Source: Membranipora membranacea
Taxonomy: Eukaryota; Bryozoa; Gymnolaemata; Cheilostomatida; Membraniporidae
DNA length: 64,000 nucleotides
Reading direction: 5' to 3'
Assembly (NCBI GenBank): GCA_914767715.1
Contig: OU612065.1
Span: forward strand, 37,324,001-37,388,000
In this document: in pieces, positions 24,701 to 35,176 of the stretch
How the letters are laid out: each line of letters starts with the position of its first letter
Position numbering within the stretch: position 1 is the stretch's first letter
The notes under the pieces: generated by a model
What the model saw: only the letters and a program-made list of their open reading frames with translations
The model's database searches: none
What the model was told of the DNA's origin: nothing
Translations under genes and position numbers: made by a program

Positions 24701-27506
24701 GCATAAATAATAATAGCATGGAGAAGTGACCAATGATATCAAGTGATTGCCAGGTTCCTTCAGTTCCAATCAGTTGATTATGAGTTGCTCTCATTGATGT
24801 TTTGTATCTGAGACTGGTGCTAATAGATTGTAGTATAAAGGCAACAGAGTGAATATAAGCTCTCCATATAGCCGTATAGAGTGTATAAGCTACCAACAAG
24901 CTAAGCAAATACTGTGAAACGCTCAATATAGTGAGGTAATCGACTGTCAGTCCAGTGTCTGAGCTGGTGAGTGTCACACTACTAACCTGTCCTATGGTGG
25001 TGTATTATCAGTAGTATTATTATAGTGATACTATTACTACTACTAAGAGTGAGACTTTCCTCAAGCCTGTAGTGTATATATTGTTGTTGCCATGTTCAGA
25101 ATCAACCACCAAAAAAGCACCAAGGGTAAGACACAACTTGGATGTGGAGTTGTGGCTGTTCATTCCGATCATAGAGAGTAGACAAAAATACAGGCTTGCA
25201 AGCCCCCACACAACAGCCAACAATATGTATGTAATGTATGATTACTTCTCTACTCTAAATCTAGCAAGTAGAGTAGTAACCAACAACATGAATTCTGAAT
25301 TAAGCAGTCTAATCTATTATCATATATATATGTGCACTGCATTCTGCCTGCTTCGTTAGATGCGTTTGCAGGCCTGTCTCAATTTGGTGGTACAATGACG
25401 CTGAAGTGTATGTCATCAGCGGGATCATGCGGTTTTATGACCCATATTCTGCATGGATGTGCATTGTTATGATCAAGTTTCTTAATGAGAAGTTCACTTT
25501 CATGCTTTTTGGTTTTTTACTGCTTGTCTTGGTCAGTTAGTAAACCCATGATATGATATGGATAAGCCTATCAACTGTCCTTTTTATCCAGCAGAGGGCT
25601 GAGAACAAATTACGCAAGAGATCTCAGGTTTAATAAATGTCTTGTTCTCCTTATAGTCATTCCATGACCGTCACATGTTTTGATGCCACCCACTTACCCT
25701 TACCAATACAATTGGAGTGTGGATAATTATAGCTGTTGATGGGTTCCCTTCACATATAAATGACAACATTTTGCACATGCTATACATTCTCGTTGTAGGT
25801 TGGTAGCTTCTGAACACACTAGCAAACTTAACTGGTGTTGAGCACAATAGTCGAAAATGTGTATAGGGGTAAGTTCAGAATTGGTTAACATTTGGTCTAC
25901 TATATTATATTGAGGCAATGGTCTGTACTCATCGTTGATAGTGGGCCTTATAACATGACAGTAGTTGATGAGGTATCCTAGTTGCTACCGGTCACATAAC
26001 ATTCCTCTAACACACATGTTGCCTGGTTCTTACTTATGCGGACAGTTCTCCCTGTTAGTACACAGCGCGTCCAGTAAATCAGTGTGTCAGATCCGGTAAG
26101 CAGGACACCATGCTTTACTCGTCCGCCCTCCTGTTTCAAGAACCATCCACTGGTGTATTACTGTTAGGTGTGGTTTACACTTCGTCGCCTGGAAGACGAG
26201 TAAACAAATCATAACATGAAATGTGAACTTACGGGGGTCAAATGACTCCTAGTATGGGCATCTTTCTAACTTCTGGATATACTGGAACCCCATTCCTCAG
26301 GGTCTCACCAACTTCTATAAAAATCGCCATTCATTGTAAGCATTTGTACTGCAATGCTGATACTGTATATTTTTACTGGATTCATCTATATATATAAACA
26401 CTGTGGAGGGGTAGGCTGTGGCACTGCCATGTGACCCAGTACCTTGTCATTTGATTGACTTATTTTGTAAATGAGGGAAAACGGGCTGCTTTATTCTCGG
26501 CTAACTACAAAAATATCCACTACCACCAATGAGGTCATCTATATGTAAATATTATACTGAGTACTTCTGATGTGAGTCTGATGAGTAGAGGATATGAGAG
26601 TGCATGTCTCAAGGCTCAGTAGTAATGTGTTGCTAGGTTACATCATGTGATAATAACTGGAAACTAAGCACTGTGATGTAAGTAAGGAGATTGTCAATCA
26701 CTGGTAGGCCGCAAATAATGCTAAATTATCAAGAGATTGCAAAACTCGACATAGGCCCTCCCTGTTCTTTAGGTAATATCACCTCCGGATTTTTAATTTA
26801 TCTTACTGTTGCACAGTTGCAGTTGAGTACTTTTTTGAAATAATTATTTATATCGGAGTTCCACTGTGTCAATCAAAATATTACAATATTTTAACCTTGA
26901 CTGTGATAGTAACTAATGACTGGCATCCTGTGAATTATTCCAGTATTTAGGATGGATTGATACTATAGCTATGGAGCTAAACAAAATGTGTTGTCTGATA
27001 AATCCGACTGGACGTGTGTCTGTCTAATTATACACTCCTTATAGTTGCTCCCAGCGTCTGTGAATGTGTTACCTCAATATGAGTCATAATCATAGTCGAC
27101 ATAACTTACTGATGATGTATTAAGGCCTAGGCCTCTCATCGTACCTCAAAATGCGCAAATAGATTTGTTGTTAGGAAGCGTCACCAAAGTGAGCTTTGAA
27201 TATATAAGTTACTCTGTGAGAGATCTGAAAATGAGTAATATCCATCTATGAATGTTTTTAATGCTCTATGTACCGCAAATAAAAACACAAGATGTCTACA
27301 CATATTGGTATATAGTGTTGATATCTGTAGCTGTGAAATCCAGCGTATTAATATTGTGAGTTTTCCTCACAATATTGTCAACTGTGTTACCAGATATAAT
27401 AATTATTGAAGCAACCAGGTAGGGTTGGATTTACCCTCCCTGAAGCAACCGAAATGAGTTCTTATCACACATTTACCTAAGTTGTTGTCTCTGTTTTGTT
27501 TTATAG
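24701..27506. other. region between the BICRA-like and SERINC genes
   Basis: About 2.8 kb with no recognisable coding exon. The missing short first coding exon of SERINC (about 10 residues, ending in phase 0) should lie here or further upstream, but no ATG followed by a good donor with the expected MG start could be identified. Confidence 0.4.
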
Positions 27507-30500
27507 CTAGCATGCTGCGTGACCAGCGCTGCCTGCAGCCTTTGCTGCTCCTGCTGTCCGAGCTGTAAGAACTCGACCAGCTCCAGATTGATGTATGGAC
27601 TGATACTTCTACTAGGAGCCATCGTATCTTGTATACTTCTCGCACCCGGCCTCAGAACGAGTCTAGCTAAAGTATGTCTATTTAATCAGTTTGTTCAGTT
27701 GAGCACAGATAGGAGATTTTTTTAAGATTTGCAAATTTCATTTTGCTGAGGCTGCATTGATCACTCCTTGCTGCAATTGATGTACAAGTAATTATTCATA
27801 CTACTTGCGGCTCCCCTGTATGTTGTATGCTTTTAACTGTGAAGTTCCACCTTCTAGAGTCTGTGGCGATACAGTTTCAGACTGGTATTATTTACTCTCA
27901 TAACTATAACCACTCTTTCTTTTATGCTTTAGATTCCATTTTTGTGTGACGGGGTAGCCGACCCATTAACGGATATTGGTATAAATATAGATGGCGTAAC
28001 TGACCCCATATTCAGATGTGAGCTGGTTGTAGGTACACGCGGTGTGTATGCAGTGTGCTTCGGACTGGTGATATTCTTCGCCTTCATGAGTATTCTCATG
28101 ATATGTGTGACATCATCACACGATCCTAGAGCCGGATTTCAGAATGGGTGAGTGGATTTATTATTAGCTCGCTTATGCTACATACACTATTAGATGAAGA
28201 TATCTATTTGCAAGTTTTGAAGTCACAACAATCAGTACCAGCAAAAAAGTGGTGAAAAAAAGTCCATGAAAACCTAGGTAATAATAATAATAATTTGCAG
28301 AAACCAAATAATAAGCGAGTTTCAAGCTCTGTTGTAAATGAATTGGTTTTGGTATTGCCCTATGTTCCCACTGACAAGTGATCGATACCTAGTCTTCAAC
28401 TGTATAATAGGGTTGAATCTTTGTTAGCTGAGGCCGGCCGGTGTTAACAGAATATCTGTCTATGAACTACATATGTGGCTGCTTTATGTATATCTTTACT
28501 TATACCAAGTTGTGTAACCCATTTCAGATTTTGGCTTGTCAAGATCCTCATGGTGCTAGGTGGTATTATCGGCGGGTTCTTCCTCCCCTGGGACAAGATG
28601 GCCACTCCCTGGATGGTGATTGGGATGATTTGTGCGTTTGTGTTTATACTGATCCAGCTTATACTTCTTGTGGATCTGGCCTACACTCTAAACGAGTACT
28701 TCCTAGAGAAATACGAGGAGCACGATCACAAGGGATGGTACATATGTAAGTTTGTATATCAGAGATACTACCATAACAACATTGTGACGATGGTCCACAG
28801 TATTTATGTGCTCATGTATCTTTGGGGCATGTATGAAATCAACTTGTGTTTTTATTAGTTTGTATCAACCACTCATTCATTTGGAATGGATGAATATTTT
28901 AGACCAAATGGAAGATCAGATCATGGGAGCAATTTGTTGTTATGTTATTAGTATTTATATGTTTCCCTTTTAGGTATGCTGCTCTTTACGTTTATATTCT
29001 ATGCTGTCACTATCACCGGTATGGGATTAATGTATCACTTCTACGGAAAATCTGACGATGTAAGTTTGTGTGAAAGTAGTACTATCTTACTTCTGAATGA
29101 TATACTGTCCTCAGCCCCTAATAACCTGATTGCTCCATTTGACCTCAATACTATATACACACTTTACACGATAAGAAACTTGGAATTACTTTTCACTGTA
29201 TTCCACTGTTGAAAAAGAGCATGATCCGAAAATATTAATATCACATGTTTAGAGCATGTCACTACTCCAGATAGCTAAATTTAGTTGTGTATGCTTGTTT
29301 TGACATCCTGCTCGCAAGTAGCTACAGTATATACCATCGCTGAGTCATATACTTGTTATAAACAAATAAGTCATGCCCAGCCATTCAGAACTTATTTATT
29401 TCCTCTTTATCTCCATAATCCTGTCACCTTACTACTAAACCACTGTGATCGTCATTACCAGTAATATAACTAGTAGTATACATCCTTAGATTAACGGAGG
29501 TACTAAAATATATTCATTGAGTCTATGCCCTTATATTGTGATATAAATATCACAGAGTAAGGATATATATATATATCCTTACTCTGTGTAAATATGGTCA
29601 CTCCTAATTTTAAACAGCTTAGGCAATTTCAAGACCCTGATTTTAGTTCAACCTATGACGATCTATTCCAGGCATGACTGCTCATTTTTCTTGACCTGTA
29701 AAACATGACTGGGGAAATTTGTTAATCCAATAGTTCTATTATTACTCCTGGGCATAGCTCTTCTTGGCCGTGGCTGGAACTTTGTTTCAGCTCTATGATC
29801 ACTTTTAATGTTGTGTTTACAAGTTGTGATATTGTCTGATGTTGTGACAGTCCTGGTCCTCACAAGAAGATGTTATGGTCCTCTGATCCTAAGATGTGAA
29901 CTTCTTCCTCTTACATTTATGAGTTGATGCCTCATTTTCCTTTCTCTTGTATATTGCAGCCCTTGGACCACCCAGGATGTACGAGACACACAGCCTTCCT
30001 AACAGTGAACCTTATACTGATAGTAGTCATATCTATTATGTCTATCCTACCACCCATACAGGCTAGGAACCCTAAATCAGGTCTGCTACAGCCAGCACTG
30101 CTCTCAATGTACATCACATATCTCACATGGTCTGCCATCACCAATGACAATCGTAAGTCAGTTATACAATGCTGCAAAACTATCATAATATTTGTGTTGT
30201 GTTTTGGTTTAGCCTGGTAAGATTACTATGAAGTTGTTTTGATGGAATCTAGAGATTATAATGATTGATTTGTCATTGTGTGATTCTGTGACTCACTGGT
30301 GGACAGAACTAACTAATTTGTAAAATCGAATTAAGATTGGAATGCTTTGATTGAACATTTAGGACTAATTACAGGTGCAGACAGCATTTGGGAGTTTGAT
30401 AGATTTCAATAGATGGTTAATATTGTCTGTAGTGCCTATAGAATGCTACTATCTGTGCTAAGCCTGAGAAGTATGATCATGAGGGCCACATTACTCCCAC

Positions 30501-31752
30501 CAATATTGCATCTGAGTTCGGTGACTGCTGAATTTGTAGCATATTTGTAAATAGTACCCATCTTTATTTTATAACAATTGTTGGTACGACATAATCTTTA
30601 CACTATTTTACAGTGTGTAATCCATCATTGACGGAGATATACATCAATCTCGGTGGACCGAACAACACAGCTACAACATCAGAAGCTAACACCTGGGGTC
30701 AGCAGTTTGATGCTATCAGCATCATAACTCTTGTAATCTGGTTTGCAGCCATCCTATATTCAAGGTAAGGACCAAGAAGGATATGCAAAAAGAAGGCAAT
30801 GTCTATTGTTTTGCACTTGCGCTTCATAGAGTTGTCCTCTCTCTGAACTTATAGAGCAAGTATGGGACAACTCCGAAATGTAAAGATTGAATCTCTGTAG
30901 CCTACTGGTGTGATAACAGGAATTTTCGGACGCTAGAATTTGTGTTTTTTTCAATTCATTTATCACCAAAACTAACTTGACCGTGCAGTTATAAAGCGCC
31001 GATCAGTTATATAAAAATTAAGTTATATTATTTCCAGTTTGAGAAATTCATCACAGACGAATATGGGTAAACTGACTCTACAATCTAACCAAGAGGACAC
31101 AAACCTAGCAGAGTCATCTGGTGATAAAGAGAGAGGCATACAGGAAGTGTATGATAACGAGAGTGATGGCGTGGCTTACAGCTACTGCTTCTTTCACTTC
31201 ATGTTCTTCTTAGCATCGTTCTATGTGATGATGACTCTTACTAACTGGTACCAGTAAGTTAACCTGATATCTCTCATTCCTCGCCTATATGATCTCAGCC
31301 CTGTTTGCCTGATACCCTTCTGAGTTCTGATTTTAAAGAGAACAGTTCAATCTAGAAAAAAGGCATAGGTCAAAGCTGTATATCAGCTAACACATACATG
31401 TCAAACCAGCATTGGTCTTTCACAAAACAATTTTCATAAAACTAGAATGAAAATTTGTTCATCAGTTCAAGTATCAGTTCAACTTAAAATAAGAATGGTT
31501 TTGCATAATATGTATTACGTATGTATACTATCACAATTGTACACTAACACTAAAAGAGCTTGCCTTATCTGACTCCATTGTGATTATCTGATCTATAATT
31601 GTAGGCCAGCCGCTGCTGAAGACGGGCTTATTGTGCTGAATAACAGTCTGCCTGCTATGTGGGTGAAGATCTCCTCTACATGGGTGTGCATACTTATATA
31701 CGCGTGGACTTTACTCGCTCCTGTTATACTTAGTGATCGAGACTTTGATTAA
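27507..31752 (+). CDS. SERINC family (TDE1) multi-pass membrane protein
   Basis: Eight exons: 27507-27671, 27933-28147, 28528-28745, 28974-29059, 29960-30152, 30614-30764, 31038-31253 and 31605-31752 (stop), all with GT-AG limits and consistent phases, giving about 463 residues. Family marks: the Cys-rich start [32 protein letters not shown] in a membrane helix, [31 protein letters not shown], and the C-terminal end ILSDRDFD. The usual ten or so membrane segments can be followed. Only the first ~10 residues (MG... in other animals) are missing, in an unseen upstream exon. SERINC proteins act as lipid scramblases in the plasma membrane and Golgi, and were first described as aiding serine lipid synthesis; vertebrate members restrict retroviruses. 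Which vertebrate paralogue it matches best cannot be told. A poly-A signal AATAAA lies near 32195. Confidence 0.92.
29544..29595. mobile_element. 38-bp perfect palindrome with 7-bp target duplication
   Basis: Positions 29551-29588 form a perfect inverted repeat with 19-bp arms beginning CACAGAGTAAGGATATATA and no loop. It is flanked on both sides by TAAATAT (29544-29550 and 29589-29595). It lies in a SERINC intron. A shorter sister with the same arms and a different 7-bp flank is at 38822-38851. Confidence 0.75.
30829..30873. repeat. short hairpin element, GAGTTGTC type, copy 1
   Basis: Ends GAGTTGTC and GACAACTC are inverted repeats, and the interior (CTCTGAAC...ATAGAG) is itself a near-palindrome. 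It lies in a SERINC intron. A related hairpin in reverse orientation is at 40919-40965. No clear target duplication is visible. Confidence 0.45.
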
Positions 31753-32450
31753 CATAAGTCCTGTGACTGTAACCAGGGAAATATTCACTCTGCTGCAACG
31801 TGCTCTAGAGATTACTAGCTGCTTAAGCTGGAAATCGCAACTTAGTGATTCCGAAATTAAATGTCATTGATACTCTGCGCCTAGAAAGACATGATGCATT
31901 GATTTAGACTTTATCATTATGAGACCAAATGCTCTATGAAGAGGCCATATGTAGTTTTCCGCGCGCTTGTTTGGTATTGCTGTGCAGTATGTTTTACCAA
32001 AACTTTATGAAATTAACTGTTGCTTAGTTTGTTATGAAATCTCTGCATTATGGTCTTAAATTTCTGGATATGTATCTAGCTTCGATAGCATGTAGAAAAT
32101 GTCTCTATGTTTCAACAAGAACCTTGGTTTCAATAACACTGCTTCCTCACTTTTTTACCGTTATGTTTATCATTATATTTTAATATTTTGTATCAATAAA
32201 GCTTATACAATATGTAAATATAACTTCTCTCTTGTTTATTTGACCAGTTCATGTATGCCTTCATTGAAGGACACTGCTATAATATAACTGGATGCTTTTC
32301 TTTAGTGAAAATTCAAGATAAAGCTTGGCATTCTTAGTATTCCATAGTATAATTCTGCAGTCTGAGTGATATTATCAAGTGATCTGATAAGAAGGTCAGG
32401 ATGTCATGTCAGCAACGACTTGGAAAAAATTTCCTCATTGTCAGTGTTAT
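31753..32450. other. SERINC 3' UTR and intergenic
   Basis: Holds the predicted 3' end of SERINC (AATAAA near 32195) and no further gene. Confidence 0.5.
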
Positions 32451-32454
32451 ACAG

Positions 32455-32698
32455 GGGGGTCTTTCAATTAGAAAGAGTGATCCTTTACTAAAGCAAGTTA
32501 TCACTATCACATCGCTCAAAATGATCACTCACTTGGTGTTTCAATTAGAGAAAATCGCTCCCAAATCACTCATTCAGAATGTATATAGTTCCATCAAGTG
32601 ACTGAGCGATCTGAAAGCGAGACCCCTAGCAGGTACCGCTCACTCACTGAGTGAGCGATAAGATGGCGATTTTGGCAGTTTCTAATTGAAAAACCCCC
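32455..32698 (+). mobile_element. MITE family A, copy 1 (PIF/Harbinger-like)
   Basis: A 244-bp element without coding capacity. It starts GGGGGTCTTTCAATTAGAAA and ends with the inverted version TTTCTAATTGAAAAACCCCC. The interior is filled with GAGTGAGCGAT-like motifs in both orientations. It is flanked by CAG on the left and CTG on the right. Further copies are at 32702 (inverted), 34366 and 34826. Confidence 0.8.
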
Positions 32699-32701
32699 CT
32701 G

Positions 32702-32906
32702 GAGGGTCTTTCAATTAGAAACAGCAAACATCGCAATATACCTGCTAGGCTCTTGCTTTAATATCGCTCAGTCCTTGATGGAACAATGATACTTTCTGAG
32801 TGAGCGATTTGGGAGCGATTTTGTCTAATTAAAAGACCAAGTGAGTGATCATTTTGAGTGATGCGATAGTGATAATTTGTATTAGTAAAGCATCGCCATA
32901 GACTTA
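32702..32906 (-). mobile_element. MITE family A, copy 2, inverted and truncated
   Basis: Starts GAGGGTCTTTCAATTAG immediately after the CTG that ends copy 1 and follows the reverse complement of copy 1 through its whole length until about 32906, where the last ~27 bases with the second terminal repeat are lacking. The two copies form a ~450-bp imperfect inverted repeat. Confidence 0.75.
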
Positions 32907-32940
32907 CAGAGAAATTTTCTCTTACAGATAGATTTATCTA

Positions 32941-34810
32941 TTTTTTTTTTTTTTTACACTTTTATTGGCAGTCTATTTCATTCCAGTAGCGGAATGTTTT
33001 CCGAATAGTGCCGAAAAAAAAGGAAAAGGAAAAGAGAAAAAAAGGAAAGCTTGAGACTGAAGATGAGTTAAAATGTTTCAGCAGTGAGGTGGAAATAGAT
33101 AGGATGTCTTTGAGAAGAGAGAAAATAAAAATGTTAAGATATTTTCATTATAGTATTGTGCAGAGGCAAAACTTGTTGCAGAGATAAAAAGATAATGTTA
33201 TAATTGAAACAAAAGATATTTGAATACGCCAGATTTAAATGATGTTACTTTGCTCAGTGAGCGTATTGACAAAGGAAGATTATTAAAAGATGAAGCAATT
33301 GCAATGTTTAGTTTATCATTAGGAGGTAAAATAAGAAAATTATCGCGCTTGGGGTATCTTCGATTTCTAGAAAGAAAAAGATCATTAATATAGCTAGGTG
33401 TGATGTTTTACATTATTCTGTAGGCATAGAGAGAACTAAAATATATAAGAAGACTAGGAAGTGGCAATATTTTTAAAGTACGACATAAGAAAAACGTATT
33501 TGATAATTGAACCGGATTGTAATGAATATTTGCAATAATTCTTAGCGCAGCTTTCTGATAAACATAAAGTGAATCTAGCTGATATTTTGGACTGATATTC
33601 AAGAAAAATTGTATTCCATTTATGATGTGGCAATGTATGAATTGAAAGTAAAACTGTCTGGCTGATTGTGTGGTCAAAAATGTTCTGCATAATTGTAACA
33701 AAATGGTATTTTTTTGTATTTTAGTTTTTATATATTCAATATGATTATCAAATGACATCGAATCACTAATTGTAAATCCGAGTAGTTTAGTGGTAGATGA
33801 TCGTAACAGGGTGGTATTGGAGAATTTTAAATCAAATTTATGTTTTGCATTGCCAAAAACAAGGTAATGGGATTTTTTTATATTTATGGTCATCCGATTA
33901 TTATAGCACCATTCTTGGATGACACCCAAGTCACCCCTACAATGTTGCTCCAGAGACTGTGGATCTTTCTGATGGCATATAAATACAGTATCGTCTGCGT
34001 ACGCATAGGCAGTTGAGGACATATCATTTATGAACACAAGAAATAAAGTTGGAGCTAAAATTGAACCCTGTGGGACACCTATGTTAATTGGTTTTTTTTT
34101 CTGAAGCAATTTGATTATAAAATACATATTGTTGCTGGTCATCAAGAAATGATTTTATCAACTTCAATGAGGGACCAATTATTTTATAGGAATCATGGTT
34201 TACACAGTCGAAAGCCTTACAGAAGTCCAAGAACATTCCTATAACACACCTATTTTTTTGCTTCTGGTGGAGCGCATTTGACACCACTTTATGTACAGCA
34301 TCAGAGCAAGAGTAATTACTTCTGAATCCTGATTGAAGAGGGTGAATAGCTTTTATGTCAGTCAGGGGGGTCTTTCAATTAGAAAGAGTGATCCTTTACT
34401 AAAGCAAGTTATCACTATCACATCACTATCACATCGCTCAAAATTATCACTCACTTTGTGTTTCAATTAGAGGAAATCGCTCCCAAATCGCTCACTCAGA
34501 ATGTATACAGTTCCATCAAGTGACTGAGCGATCTGAAAGCGAGACCCCTAGCAGGTATCGCTCACTCAGTGAGTGAGCGATAATATTGCGATTTTGGCTG
34601 TTTCTAATTGAAAGACCCCCCAGGAATGTCATTAAACATTTATTTATATGTTTTTCAAAAATCTTTGACAATATAGGCAGAATCGATATAGGTCTGTAAT
34701 TCGATGGATCATTCGGATCTCCACCCTTAAAAACAGGGGTTACTCTAGCTGTCTTCCAACATTTGGGGAAATCACCCTCAATAAGAACCTGATTGAAGAT
34801 GTCGGTCAAT
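32941..34810 (-). pseudogene. CR1/L2-like non-LTR retrotransposon, 5'-truncated, interrupted by a MITE
   Basis: Read on the minus strand. The 5' part (34809-34630) has TPVFKGGDPNDPSNYRPIS, the start of the reverse transcriptase domain. After the MITE at 34366-34620 the frame resumes with HPLQSGFRSN, CVIGMFLDFCKAFDCVNH (catalytic Asp block A), then a frame change near 34090, then GVPQGSILAPTLFLVFIND and the catalytic AYADDTVF (about 34000). A thumb-like region follows to the stop near 33408. A 3' UTR runs to a poly-A tract seen as the T run at 32941-32956. The endonuclease and everything upstream of the reverse transcriptase are absent; the 5' end abuts another MITE fragment. A dead copy. Confidence 0.85.
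34363..34623 (+). mobile_element. MITE family A, copy 3, inserted in the reverse transcriptase
   Basis: Element 34366-34620 (255 bp) with ends GGGGGTCTTTCAATTAGAAA and TTTCTAATTGAAAGACCCCC. CAG stands on both sides (34363-34365 and 34621-34623). Removing the element and one CAG restores an uninterrupted reverse transcriptase reading frame, so the empty site and the 3-bp target duplication are both visible. An internal ATCACTATCAC duplication makes it ~11 bp longer than copy 1. Three-base duplications are typical of PIF/Harbinger elements. Confidence 0.85.
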
Positions 34811-34825
34811 CTATAAGTCTATGAG

Positions 34826-34855
34826 CATCGCTCATTCAAATTGAAAGACCCCCTG
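34826..34855 (-). mobile_element. MITE family A, end fragment (copy 4)
   Basis: ATCGCTCATTCAAATTGAAAGACCCC followed by CTG matches one end of the family. It sits exactly where the retrotransposon similarity stops. Confidence 0.6.
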
Positions 34856-35150
34856 ACTGATCGAGGTCCGAGGAGTAGTAAGGGGTTTACTCCTTGTTGT
34901 TGATGATAAATAAGAAACATATAATATCAAATTGGAGTTGTGTTGTATGCTAAAGAGGGAATAATAAATCTAGTATCATCAACTTGGGTTTTTTTATCCA
35001 ATCATCAGTCACCTTTTATTTACTTCGTGGTTTGAAGCAAAATTTTGACATGAAGAGCGTGCACGAATTGAAAAATAACAAATACACTGAAGGATCTTGA
35101 GAATTTGTTTTCCTGCATAATATTACTATAAATACCTCAAACCATTATAG
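34856..35150. other. upstream region of the Tudor gene
   Basis: AT-rich. TATAAATA at about 35128 could be a TATA box for a start near 35160. Alternatively AACCATTATAG at 35150 could be a splice acceptor for an upstream 5' UTR exon. Confidence 0.3.
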
Positions 35151-35176
35151 GTTTTTATGTGAAGAAGAAAAGAACC

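Noticed and set aside
24696-24977. 93-residue minus-strand frame upstream of the BICRA-like gene
   Set aside because: Overlaps the predicted promoter and shows no recognisable domain.
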